From Zoroaster sp. YZ-2022 (Eukaryota; Echinodermata; Asteroidea; Forcipulatida; Zoroasteridae), in contig CM055837.1 in NCBI GenBank assembly GCA_029582265.1, positions 12,227,926 through 12,291,925 of the forward strand: DNA of 64,000 nt, given 5' to 3'. Below, piece by piece: positions 51,965 to 64,000 of this stretch. The notes below the pieces were generated by a model. That model was not told where the DNA came from. It did no database searches and worked only from the letters and a program-made list of their open reading frames with translations. Made by a program: the position numbers and the translations under genes. Numbering within the stretch: position 1 is the first letter of the stretch; the number at the start of each line of letters is the position of its first letter.

Positions 51965-54900
51965 AGATGGCTAAGTGTCCATGGAGGCCGTTTAAGGTAC
52001 GAAATAATTATCCAAATTCAAAAGTATGGTGTTTTTCTGAAAGGGGAGAACCTAAGCTTTAATTTAGATATAAAATTATCGGCCTGCCTTGAAAACTTTA
52101 AAAGTTATTCCCAACCATAGAAATGTTTTTGTTGTAACACTGTATAGTGCTGTATTGTTTGCGGTGAAACCGCATGCAAGTTGACGGTATTTTTATGTGG
52201 GCTGAGTGGCCATGGAGGACGGTTAAGGTACGAGATAATTATCCAAAGTCAAATGTATGGTGTTTTCTGAAAGGGCAGAACCTAAGCTTTAATTTAGATA
52301 TAAAATTATCGGCCTCCCTTGAAAACTTTAAAAGTTATTCCCAACCATAGAAATGTTTTTTTTGTAACACTGTATAGTGCTGTAATGTTTGCGGTGAAAC
52401 CGCATGCAAGTTGACGGTATTTTACAGAGGGCTATTGGTCCATGGAGGCCGTTTAAGGTACGAAATAATTATCCAAATTCAAAAGTATGGTGTTTTTCTG
52501 AAAGGGGAGAACCTAAGCTTTAATTTAGATATAAAATTATCGGCCTCCCTTGAAAACTTTAAAAGTTATTCCCAACCATAGAAATGTTTTTTTGTAACAC
52601 TGTATAGTGCTGTATTGTTTGCGGTGAAACCGCATGCAAGTTGACGGTATTTTACAGAGGGCTAAGTGTCCATGGAGGCCGTTTAAGGTACGAAATAATT
52701 ATCCAAATTCAAATGTATGGTGTTTTTCTGAAAGGGGAGAACCTAAGCTTTAATTTAGATATAAAATTATCGGCCTCCCTTGAAAACTTTAAAAGTTATT
52801 CCCAACCATAGAAATGTTTTTTTTGTAAAACTGTATAGTGCTGTATTGTTTGCGGTGAAACCGCATGCAAGTTGACCGTATTTTACAGAGGGCTAAGTGT
52901 CCATGGAGGCCGTTTAAGGTACGAAATAATTATCCAAATTCAAATGTATGGTGTTTTTCTGAAAGGGGAGAACCTAAGCTTTAATTTAGATATAAAATTA
53001 TCGGCCTCCCTTGAAAACTTTAAAAGTTATTCCCAACCATAGAAATGTTTTTTTTTGTAACACTGTATAGTGCTGTAATTGTTTGCGGTGAAACCGCATG
53101 CAAGTTGACGGTATTTTACAGAGGGCTAAGTGTCCATGGAGGCCGTTTAAGGTACGAAATAATTATCCAAATTCAAAAGTATGGTGTTTTTCTGAAAGGG
53201 GAGAACCTAAGCTTTAATTTAGATATAAAATTATCGGCCTCCCTTGAAAACTTTAAAAGTTATTCCCAACCATAGAAATGTTTTTTTTGTAACACTGTAT
53301 AGTGCTGTATTGTTTGCGGTGAAACCGCATGCAAGTTGACGGTATTTTACAGAGGGCTAAGTGTCCATGGAGGCCGTTTAAGGTACGAAATAATTATCCA
53401 AATTCAAATGTATGGTGTTTTTCTGAAAGGGGAGAACCTAAGCTTTAATTTAGATATAAAATTATCGGCCTCCCTTGAAAACTTTAAAAGTTATTCCCAA
53501 CCATAGAAATGTTTTGTTTGTAACACTGTATAGTGCTGTATTGTTTGCGGTGAAACCGCATGCAAGTTGACGGTATTTTACAGAGGGCTAAGTGTCCATG
53601 GAGGCCGTTTAAGGTACGAAATAATTATCCAAATTAAAATGTATGGTGTTTTTCTGAAAGGGGAGAACCTAAGCTTTAATTTAGATATAAAATTATCGGC
53701 CTCCCTTGAAAACTTTAAAAGTTATTCCCAACCATAGAAATGTTTTTTTTTGTAACACTGTATAGTGCTGTATTGTTTGCGGTGAAACCGCATGCAAGTT
53801 GACGGTATTTTACAGAGGGCTAAGTGTCCATGGAGGCCGTTTAAGGTACGAAATAATTATCCAAATTCAAAAGTATGGTGTTTTTCTGAAAGGGGAGAAC
53901 CTAAGCTTTAATTTAGATATAAAATTATCGGCCTCCCTTGAAAACTTTAAAAGTTATTCCCAACCATAGAAATGTTTTTTTTTTTTTAACACTGTATAGT
54001 GCTGTATTGTTTGCGGTGAAACCGCATGCAAGTTGACGGTATTTTACAGAGGGCTAAGTGTCCATGGAGGCCGTTTAAGGTACGAAATAATTATCCAAAT
54101 TCAAAAGTATGGTGTTTTTCTGAAAGGGAGAACCTAAGCTTTAATTTAGATATAAAATTATCGGCCTCCCTTGAAAACTTTAAAAGTTATTCCCAACCAT
54201 AGAAATGTTTTTTTTGTAACACTGTATAGTGCTGTATTGTTTGCGGTGAAACCGCATGCAAGTTGACGGTATTTTACAGAGGGCTATGTCCATGGAGGCC
54301 GTTTAAGGTACGAAATAATTATCCAAATTCAAATGTATGGTGTTTTTCTGAAAGGGGAGAACCTAAGCTTTAATTTAGATATAAAATTATCGGCCTCCCT
54401 TGAAAACTTTAAAAGTTATTCCCAACCATAGAAATGTTTTTTGTAACACTGTATAGTGCTGTATTGTTTGCGGTGAAACCGCATGCAAGTTGACGGTATT
54501 TTACAGAGGGCTAAGTGTCCATGGAGGCCGTTTAAGGTACGAAATAATTATCCAAATTCAAATGTATGGTGTTTTTCTGAAAGGGGAGAACCTAAGCTTT
54601 AATTTAGATATAAAATTATCGGCCTCCCTTGAAAACTTTAAAAGTTATTCCCAACCATAGAAATGTTTTTTTTTTAACACTGTATAGTGCTGTATTGTTT
54701 GCGGTGAAACCGCATGCAAGTTGACGGTATTTTACAGAGGGCTAAGTGTCCATGGAGGCCGTTTAAGGTACGAAATAATTATCCAAATTCAAAAGTATGG
54801 TGTTTTTCTGAAAGGGGAGAACCTAAGCTTTAATTTAGATATAAAATTATCGGCCTCCCTTGAAAACTTTAAAAGTTATTCCCAACCATAGAAATGTTTT

Positions 54901-57900
54901 TTTGTAACACTGTATAGTGCTGTATTGTTTGCGGTGAAACCGCATGCAAGTTGACGGTATTTTAAAGAGGGCTAATTGTCCATGGAGGCCGTTTAAGGTA
55001 CGAAATAATTATCCAAATTCAAAAGTATGGTGTTTTTCTGAAAGGGGAGAACCTAAGCTTTAATTTAGATATAAAATTATCGGCCTCCCTTGAAAACTTT
55101 AAAAGTTATTCCCAACCATAGAAATGTTTTTTGTGAACACTGTATAGTGATGTATTGTTTGCGGTGAAACCGCATGCAAGTTGACGGTATTTTACAGAGG
55201 GCTAAGTGTCCATGGATGCAGTTTAAGGTACGAAATAATTATCCAAATTCGAATGTATGGTGTTTTTCTGAAAGGGGAGAACCTAAGCTTTAATTTAGAT
55301 ATAAAATTATCGGCCTCCCTTTAAAACTTAAAAGTTATTCCCAACCATAGAAATGTTTTTTTTGTAACACTGTATAGTGCTGTATTGTTTGCGGTGAAAC
55401 CGCATGCAAGTTGACGGTATTTTACAGAGGGCTAAGTGTCCATGGAGGCCGTTTAAGGTACGAAATAATTATCCAAATTCAAAAGTATGGTGTTTTTCTG
55501 AAAGGGGAGAACCTAAGCTTTAATTTAGATATAAAATTATCGGCCTCCCTTGAAAACTTTAAAAGTTATTCCCAACCATAGAAATGTTTTTGTTTGTAAC
55601 ACTGTATAGTGCTGTATTGTTTGCGGTGAAACCGCATGCAAGTTGACGGTATTTTACAGAGGGCTAAGTGTCCATGGAGGCCGTTTAAGGTACGAAATAA
55701 TTATCCAAATTCAAATGTATGGTGTTTTTCTGAAAGGTGAGAACCTAAGCTTTAATTTAGATATAAAATTATCGGCCTCCCTTGAAAACTTTAAAAGTTA
55801 TTCCCAACCATAGAAATCTGTATTTTTGTAACACTGTATAGTGCTGTAATGTTTGCGGTGAAACCGCATGCAAGTTGACGGTATTTTACAGAGGGCTAAG
55901 TGTCCATGGAGGCCGTTTAAGGTACGATTTTTTTTCCAAATTCAAAAGTATGGTGTTTTTCTGAAAGGGGAGAACCTAAGCTTTAATTTAGATATAAAAT
56001 TATCGGCCTCCCTTGAAAACTTTAAAAGTTATTCCCAACCATAGAAATGTTTTTTTTTGTAACACTGTATAGTGCTGTATTGTTTGCGGTGAAACCGCAT
56101 GCAAGTTGACGGTATTTTACAGAGGGCTAAGTGTCCATGGAGGCCGTTTAAGGTACGAAAAAATTATCCAAATTCAAAAGTATGGTGTTTTTCTGAAAGG
56201 GGAGAACCTAAGCTTTAATTTAGATATAAAATTATCGGCCTCCCTTGAAAACTTTAAAAGTTATTCCCAACCATAGAAATGTTTTTTTTTGTAAAACTGT
56301 ATAGTGCTGTATTGTTTGCGGTGAAACCGCATGCAAGTTGACGGTATTTTAAAGAGGGCTAAGTGTCCATGGAGGCCGTTTAAGGTACGAAATAATTATC
56401 CAAATTCAAATGTATGGTGTTTTTCTGAAAGGGGAGAACCTAAGCTTTAATTTAGATATAAAATTATCGGCCTCCCTTGAAAACTTTAAAAGTTATTCCC
56501 AACCATAGAAATGTTTTTTTTGTAACACTGTATAGTGCTGTATTGTTTGCGGTGAAACCGCATGCAAGTTGACGGTATTTTACAGATGGCTAAGTGTCCA
56601 TGGAGGCCGTTTAAGGTACGAAATAATTATCCAAATTCAAATGTATGGTGTTTTTCTGAAAGGAGAACCTAAGCTTTAATTTAGATATAAAATTATCGGC
56701 CTCCCTTGAAAACTTTAAAAGTTATTCCCAACCATAGAAATGTTTTTTTGTAACACTGTATAGTGCTGTATTGTTTGCGGTGAAACCGCATGCAAGTTGA
56801 CGGTATTTTACAGAGGGCTAAGTGTCCATGGAGGCCGTTTAAGGTACGAAATAATTATCCAAATTCAAATGTATGGTGTTTTTCTGAAAGGGGAGAACCT
56901 AAGCTTTAATTTAGATATAAAATTATCGGCCTCCCTTGAAAACTTTAAAAGTTATTCCCAACCATAGAAATGTTTTTTTTGTAACACTGTATAGTGCTGT
57001 ATTGTTTGCGGTGAAACCGCATGCAAGTTGACGGTATTTTACAGAGGGCTAAGTGTCCATGGAGGCCGTTTAAGGTACGAAATAATTATCCAAATTCAAA
57101 TGTATGGTGTTTTTCTGAAAGGGAGAACCTAAGCTTTAATTTAGATATAAAATTATCGGCCTCCCTTGAAAACTTTAAAAGTTATTCCCAACCATAGAAA
57201 TGTTTTTTTTTTGTAACACTGTATAGTGCTGTATTGTTTGCGGTGAAACCGCATGCAAGTTGACGGTATTTTACAGATGGCTAAGTGTCCATGGAGGCCG
57301 TTTAAGGTACGAAATAATTATCCAAATTCAAATGTATGGTGTTTTTCTGAAAGGGGAGAACCTAAGCTTTAATTTAGATATAAAATTATCGGCCTCCCTT
57401 GAAAACTTTAAAAGTTATTCCCAACCCTAGAAATGTTTGTTTTTTTAACACTGTATAGTGCTGTATTGTTTGCGGTGAAACCGCATGCAAGTTGACGGTA
57501 TTTTACAGAGGGCTAAGTGTCCATGGAGGCCGTTTAAGGTACGAAAACATTTTCCAAATTCAAAAGTATGGTGTTTTTCTGAAAGGGGAGAACCTAAGCT
57601 TTAATTTAGATATAAAATTATCGGCCTCCCTTGAAAACTTTAAAAGTTATTCCCAACCATAGAAATGTTTTTTTTGTAACACTGTATAGTGCTGTATTGT
57701 TTGCGGTGAAACCGCATGCAAGTTGACGGTATTTTAAAGAGGGCTAAGTGTCCATGGAGGCCGTTTAAGGTACGAAATAATTATCCAAATACAAATGTAT
57801 GGTGTTTTTCTGAAAGGTGAGAACCTAAGCTTTAATGAGATATAAAATTATCGGCCTCCCTTGAAAACTTTAAAAGTTATTCCCAACCATAGAAATCTGT

Positions 57901-60296
57901 ATTTTTGTAACACTGTATAGTGCTGTAATGTTTGCGGTGAAACCGCATGCAAGTTGACGGTATTTTACAGAGGGCTAAGTGTCCATGGAGGCCGTTTAAG
58001 GTACGAAAACATTTTCCAAATTCAAAAGTATGGTGTTTTTCTGAAAGGGGAGAACCTAAGCTTTAATTTAGATATAAAATTATCGGCCTCCCTTGAAAAC
58101 TTTAAAAGTTATTCCCAACCATAGAAATGTTTTTGTTTGTAACACTGTATAGTGCTGTATTGTTTGCGGTGAAACCGCATGCAAGTTGACGGTATTTTAC
58201 AGAGGGCTAAGTGTCCATGGAGGCCGTTTAAGGTACGAAATAATTATCCAAATTCAAATGTATGGTGTTTTTCTGAAAGGGGAGAACCTAAGCTTTAATT
58301 TAGATATAAAATTATCGGCCTCCCTTGAAAACTTTAAAAGTTATTCCCAACCATAGAAATGTTTTTTTGTAACACTGTATAGTGCTGTATTGTTTGCGGT
58401 GAAACCGCATGCAAGTTGACGGTATTTTACAGAGGGCTAAGTGTCCATGGAGGCCGTTTAAGGTACGAAATAATTATCCAAATTCAAATGTATGGTGTTT
58501 TTCTGAAAGGGGAGAACCTAAGCTTTAATTTAGATATAAAATTATCGGCCTCCCTTGAAAACTTTAAAAGTTATTCCCAACCATAGAAATGTTTTTTTTG
58601 TAACACTGTATAGTGCTGTATTGTTTGCGGTGAAACCGCATGGAAGTTGACGGTATTTTACAGAGGGCTAAGTGTCCATGGAGGCCGTTTAAGGTACGAA
58701 AATGTTTTCCAAATTCAAAAGTATGGTGTTTTTCTGAAAGGGGAGAACCTAAGCTTTAATTTAGATATAAAATTATCGGCCTCCCTTGAAAACTTTAAAA
58801 GTTATTCCCAACCCTAGAAATGTTTTTTTTTTTAACACTGTATAGTGCTGTATTGTTTGCGGTGAAACCGCATGCAAGTTGACGGTATTTTACAGAGGGC
58901 TAAGTGTCCATGGAGGCCGTTTAAGGTACGAAATAATTATCCAAATTCAAATGTATGGTGTTTTTCTGAAAGAGGAGAACCTAAGCTTTAATTTAGATAT
59001 AAAATTATCGGCCTTCCTTGAAAACTTTAAAAGTTATTCCCAACCATAGAAATGTTTTTTTTGTAAACTGTATAGTGCTGTATTGTTTGCGGTGAAACCG
59101 CATGCAAGTTGACGGTATTTTACAGAGGGCTAAGTGTCCATGGAGGCCGTTTAAGGTACGAAATAATTATCCAAATTCAAATGTATGGTGTTTTTCTGAA
59201 AGGGGAGAACCTAAGCTTTAATTTAGATATAAAATTATCGGCCTCCCTTGAAAACTTTAAAAGTTATTCCCAACCATAGAAATCTTTTTTTTTGTAACAC
59301 TGTATAGTGCTGTAATGTTTGCGGTGAAACCGCATGGAAGTTGACGGTATTTTACAGAGGGCTAAGTGTCCATGGAGGCCGTTTAAGGTACGAAATAATT
59401 ATCCAAATTCAAATGTATGGTGTTTTTCTGAAAGGTGAGAACCTAAGCTTTAATTTAGATATAAAATTATCGGCCTCCCTTGAAAACTTTAAAAGTTATT
59501 CCCAACCATAGAAATGTTTTTTTTGTAACACTGTATAGTGCTGTATTGTTTGCGGTGAAACCGCATGCAAGTTGACGGTATTTTACAGATGGCTAAGTGT
59601 CCATGGAGGCCGTTTAAGGTACGAAATAATTATCCAAATTCAAAAGTATGGTGTTTTTCTGAAAGGGGAGAACCTAAGCTTTAATTTAGATATAAAATTA
59701 TCGGCCTCCCTTGAAAACTTTAAAAGTTATTCCCAACCATAGAAATCTTTATTTTTGTAACACTGTATAGTGCTGTAATGTTTGCGGTGAAACCGCATGG
59801 AAGTTGACGGTATTTTACAGAGGGCTAAGTGTCCATGGAGGCCGTTTAAGGTACGAAATAATTATCCAAATTCAAAAGTATGGTGTTTTTCTGAAAGGGG
59901 AGAACCTAAGCTTTAATTTAGATATAAAATTATCGGCCTCCCTTGAAAACTTTAAAAGTTATTCCCAACCATAGAAATGTATTTTTTTGTAAAACTGTAT
60001 AGTGCTGTATTGTTTGCGGTGAAACCGCATGCAAGTTGACGGTATTTTACAGAGGGCTAAGTGTCCATGGAGGCCGTTTAAGGTACGAAATAATTATCCA
60101 AATTCAAATGTATGGTGTTTTTCTGAAAGGGGAGAACCTAAGCTTTAATTTAGATATAAAATTATCGGCCTCCCTTGAAAACTTTAAAAGTTATTCCCAA
60201 CCATAGAAATGTTTTTTTGTAACACTGTATAGTGCTGTATTGTTTGCGGTGAAACCGCATGCAAGTTGACGGTATTTTACAGAGGGCTAAGTGTCC

Positions 60297-60990
60297 ATGG
60301 AGGCCGTTTAAGGTACGAAAAAATTATCCAAATTCAAAAGTATGGTGTTTTTCTGAAAGGGGAGAACCTAAGCTTTAATTTAGATATAAAATTATCGGCC
60401 TCCCTTGAAAACTTTAAAAGTTATTCCCAACCATAGAAATGTTTTTTTTGTAAAACTGTATAGTGCTGTATTGTTTGCGGTGAAACCGCATGCAAGTTGA
60501 CGGTATTTTAAAGAGGGCTAAGTGTCCATGGAGGCCGTTTAAGGTACGAAATAATTATCCAAATTCAAATGTATGGTGTTTTTCTGAAAGGGGAGAACCT
60601 AAGCTTTAATTTAGATATAAAATTATCGGCCTCCCTTGAAAACTTTAAAAGTTATTCCCAACCATAGAAATCTTTTTTTTGTAACACTGTATAGTGCTGT
60701 AATGTTTGCGGTGAAACCGCATGGAAGTTGACGGTATTTTACAGAGGGCTAAGTGTCCATGGAGGCCGTTTAAGGTACGAAACAATTTTCCAAATTCAAA
60801 AGTATGGTGTTTTTCTGAAAGGGAAGAACCTAAGCTTTAATTTAGATATAAAATTATCGGCCTCCTTGAAAACTTTAAAAGTTATTCCCAACCATAGAAA
60901 CCTTTTTTTTGTAACACTGTATAGTGCTGTATTGTTTGCGGTGAAACCGCATGCAAGTTGACGGTATTTTACAGAGGGCTAAGTGTCCAT
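60297..60990 (-). repeat. Three-unit variant block, copy A
   Basis: Three consecutive units carry, on the plus strand: first gaaaaaattatcc with gtaaaactg and tttaaagagg; second gaaatct with ctgtaatg and catggaag; third a replaced linker gaaacaattttcc with aaaagtatgg. The same succession appears again at about 63068-63760. The first unit alone is also seen near 56140-56365. Confidence 0.65.
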
Positions 60991-63067
60991 GGAGGCCGTT
61001 TAAGGTACGAAATAATTATCCAAATTCAAATGTATGGTGTTTTTCTGAAAGGGGAGAACCTAAGCTTTAATTTAGATATAAAATTATCGGCCTCCCTTGA
61101 AAACTTTAAAAGTTATTCCCAACCATAGAAATGTTTTTTTTGTAACACTGTATAGTGCTGTATTGTTTGCGGTGAAACCGCATGCAAGTTGACGGTATTT
61201 TACAGAGGGCTAAGTGTCCATGGAGGCCGTTTAAGGTACGAAATAATTATCCAAATTCAAATGTATGGTGTTTTTCTGAAAGGGAGAACCTAAGCTTTAA
61301 TTTAGATATAAAATTATCGGCCTCCCTTGAAAACTTTAAAAGTTATTCCCAACCATAGAAATGTTTTTTTTGTAACACTGTATAGTGCTGTATTGTTTGC
61401 GGTGAAACCGCATGCAAGTTGACGGTATTTTACAGAGGGCTAAGTGTCCATGGAGGCCGTTTAAGGTACGAAATAATTATCCAAATTCAAATGTATGGTG
61501 TTTTTCTGAAAGGGGAGAACCTAAGCTTTAATTTAGATATAAAATTATCGGCCTCCCTTGAAAACTTTAAAAGTTATTCCCAACCATAGAAATGTTTTTT
61601 TTTGTAACACTGTATAGTGCTGTATTGTTTGCGGTGAAACCGCATGCAAGTTGACGGTATTTTACAGAGGGCTAAGTGTCCATGGAGGCCGTTTAAGGTA
61701 CGAAATAATTATCCAAATTCAAATGTATGGTGTTTTTCTGAAAGGGAGAACGTAAGCTTTAATTTAGATATAAAATTATCGGCCTCCCTTGAAAACTTTA
61801 AAAGTTATTCCCAACCATAGAAATCTTTTTTTTTAACACTGTATAGTGCTGTATTGTTTGCGGTGAAACCGCATGCAAGTTGACGGTATTTTACAGAGGG
61901 CTAAGTGTCCATGGGAGGCCGTTTAAGGTACGAAAACATTTTCCAAATTCAAAAGTATGGTGTTTTTCTGAAAGGGGAGAACCTAAGCTTTAATTTAGAT
62001 ATAAAATTATCGGCCTCCCTTGAAAACTTTAAAAGTTATTCCCAACCCTAGAAATGTTTATTTTTTAAACACTGTATAGTGCTGTATTGTTTGCGGTGAA
62101 ACCGCATGCAAGTTGACGGTATTTTACAGAGGGCTAAGTGTCCATGGAGGCCGTTTAAGGTACGAAATAATTATCCAAATTCAAATGTATGGTGTTTTTC
62201 TGAAAGGGGAGAACCTAAGCTTTAATTTAGATATAAAATTATCGGCCTCCCTTGAAAACTTTAAAAGTTATTCCCAACCATAGAAATGTTTTTTTTGTAA
62301 CACTGTATAGTGCTGTATTGTTTGCGGTGAAACCGCATGCAAGTTGACGGTATTTTACAGAGGGCTAAGTGTCCATGGAGGCCGTTTAAGGTACGAAATA
62401 ATTATCCAAATTCAAATGTATGGTGTTTTTCTGAAAGGGGAGAACCTAAGCTTTAATTTAGATATAAAATTATCGGCCTCCCTTGAAAACTTTAAAAGTT
62501 ATTCCCAACCATAGAAATGTTTTTTTTGTAACACTGTATAGTGCTGTATTGTTTGCGGTGAAACCGCATGCAAGTTGACGTTATTTTACAGACGGCTAAG
62601 TGTCCATGGAGGCCGTTTAAGGTACGAAATAATTATCCAAATTCAAATGTATGGTGTTTTTCTGAAAGGGGAGAACCTAAGCTTTAATTTAGATATAAAA
62701 TTATCGGCCTCCCTTGAAAACTTTAAAAGTTATTCCCAACCATAGAAATCTTTATTTTTGTAACACTGTATAGTGCTGTAATGTTTGCGGTGAAACCGCA
62801 TGGAAGTTGACGGTATTTTACAGAGGGCTAAGTGTCCATGGAGGCCGTTTAAGGTACGAATTTGTTTTCCAAATTCAAAAGTATGGTGTTTTTCTGAAAG
62901 GGGAGAACCTAAGCTTTAATTTAGATATAAAATTATCGGCCTCCCTTGAAAACTTTAAAAGTTATTCCCAACCCTAGAAATGTTTTTTTTTTAAACACTG
63001 TATAGTGCTGTATTGTTTGCGGTGAAACCGCATGCAAGTTGACGGTATTTTACAGAGGGCTAAGTGT

Positions 63068-63760
63068 CCATGGAGGCCGTTTAAGGTACGAAAAAATTAT
63101 CCAAATTCAAAAGTATGGTGTTTTTCTGAAAGGGGAGAACCTAAGCTTTAATTTAGATATAAAATTATCGGCCTCCCTTGAAAACTTTAAAAGTTATTCC
63201 CAACCATAGAAATGTTTTTTTTTGTAAAACTGTATAGTGCTGTATTGTTTGCGGTGAAACCGCATGCAAGTTGACGGTATTTTAAAGAGGGCTAAGTGTC
63301 CATGGAGGCCGTTTAAGGTACGAAATAATTATCCAAATTCAAATGTATGGTGTTTTTTTGAAAGGGGAGAACCTAAGCTTTAATTTAGATATAAAATTAT
63401 CGGCCTCCCTTGAAAACTTTAAAAGTTATTCCCAACCATAGAAATCTTTTTTTTTGTAACACTGTATAGTGCTGTAATGTTTGCGGTGAAACCGCATGGA
63501 AGTTGACGGTATTTTACAGAGGGCTAAGTGTCCATGGAGGCCGTTTAAGGTACGAAAATGTTTTCCAAATTCAAAAGTATGGTGTTTTTCTGAAAGGGGA
63601 GAACCTAAGCTTTAATTTAGATATAAAATTATCGGCCTCCCTTGAAAACTTTAAAAGTTATTCCCAACCATAGAAATGTTTTTTTGTAACACTGTATAGT
63701 GCTGTATTGTTTGCGGTGAAACCGCATGCAAGTTGACGGTATTTTAAAGAGGGCTAAGTG
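63068..63760 (-). repeat. Three-unit variant block, copy B
   Basis: It repeats the marker succession of 60297-60990: gaaaaaattatcc / gtaaaactg / aaagagg, then gaaatct / ctgtaatg / catggaag, then gaaaatgttttcc / aaaagtatgg. The first unit matches copy A apart from T-run length. The two blocks start about 2770 bp apart, i.e. 12 units. Confidence 0.65.
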
Positions 63761-64000
63761 TCCATGGAGGCCGTTTAAGGTACGAAATAATTATCCAAAT
63801 TCAAATGTATGGTGTTTTCTGAAAGGGGAGAACCTAAGCTTTAATTTAGATATAAAATTATCGGCCTCCCTTGAAAACTTTAAAAGTTATTCCCAACCAT
63901 AGAAATCTTTATTTTTGTAACACTGTATAGTGCTGTAATGTTTGCGGTGAAACCGCATGGAAGTTGACGGTATTTTACAGAGGGCTAAGTGTCCATGGAG

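Larger units (their letters stand above)
51965..64000 (-). repeat. Satellite array block 3, about 52 minus-strand units
   Basis: From the first base after the gap every unit is the reverse complement of those in blocks 1 and 2, reading ccatggaggccgtttaagg on the plus strand. Spacing averages about 231 bp. The block is more homogeneous than block 1, and its subtypes match those of the cleaner part of block 2: cttagccc on the minus strand, aagctt, ggccg, and a mix of catttg and cttttg. The first two units (51965-52440) carry extra changes, e.g. gtgggctgagtggcc and ggacggttaagg. The array continues beyond the window. Confidence 0.97.

Noticed and set aside
51965..52440. A different satellite family beginning after the second gap
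   Set aside because: Reverse-complementing the sequence gives the same monomer as block 2; only the orientation differs.
2094..60961. Dozens of similar 60-125 codon open frames, many containing a segment like NLSFNLDIKLSASL
   Set aside because: They are all the same satellite read in the same few frames. The unit length is not a multiple of three, small indels and stops interrupt every frame, and the frames begin and end at the same words of each monomer. Repetition of the DNA, not selection on a protein, explains them.
1124..64000. CRISPR array
   Set aside because: The whole 230-bp unit repeats, without short repeats separated by unique spacers, and there are no cas genes; the context is eukaryotic.
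1124..64000. Tandem 5S rRNA, tRNA or snRNA gene cluster
   Set aside because: The unit size would allow it, but I see no 5S internal control region, no tRNA A/B boxes in cloverleaf context, and no snRNA core sequences in the monomer.
1124..64000. Tandem repeats inside a Helitron or other transposon
   Set aside because: No transposase or helicase coding sequence, terminal inverted repeats or target-site duplications are visible, and the array exceeds 60 kb. Origin from such an element remains possible but unsupported.

Overview
The window is almost entirely one tandem satellite array with a monomer of about 230 bp and about 36% GC. It sits against roughly 1.1 kb of unique AT-rich DNA on the left and runs off the right edge. 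I find no convincing protein-coding gene, RNA gene, transposase or CRISPR array. The many short open frames are the same few satellite frames seen over and over. Megabase-style satellite, AATAAA signals in the flank, fixed 500-base N gaps and palindromic TACATGTA-type motifs in the flank point to a eukaryotic chromosome assembly. A marine invertebrate is my best guess, but that is weak inference and I do not recognise the satellite family.

Layout. 1-1123 is unique flank with a possible poly(A) signal. 1124-20069 is array block 1, 83 head-to-tail units in plus orientation, a mixture of several monomer subtypes. 20070-20569 is a gap of exactly 500 N. 20570-51464 is array block 2, about 134 plus-orientation units. 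Its first 6 kb is rich in small indels, it contains a stretch near 26.6-31.0 kb with a three-unit higher-order period, and its last kilobase is noisy again. 51465-51964 is a second gap of exactly 500 N. 51965-64000 is array block 3, about 52 units of the same satellite in the opposite orientation, continuing past the window end.

Monomer anatomy, using the clean unit at 40450-40680: an 8-bp palindrome (tccatgga), a perfect 5-bp-stem hairpin (gcggt-ttc-accgc), a second small hairpin around cactatacagtg, a length-variable A-run, and an 8-bp inverted repeat (cggcctcc / ggaggccg) whose arms lie about 125 bp apart. These elements are conserved in most of the ~270 units.

The points most worth checking are: whether the orientation switch at the second gap is a real inversion or a scaffolding error; the sharp change of monomer subtypes across the first gap; the local trimeric higher-order repeat; and the precise left edge of the array. 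No new genetic system with proteins is visible; any biological interest lies in satellite structure, possibly centromeric or heterochromatic, which the sequence alone cannot establish.
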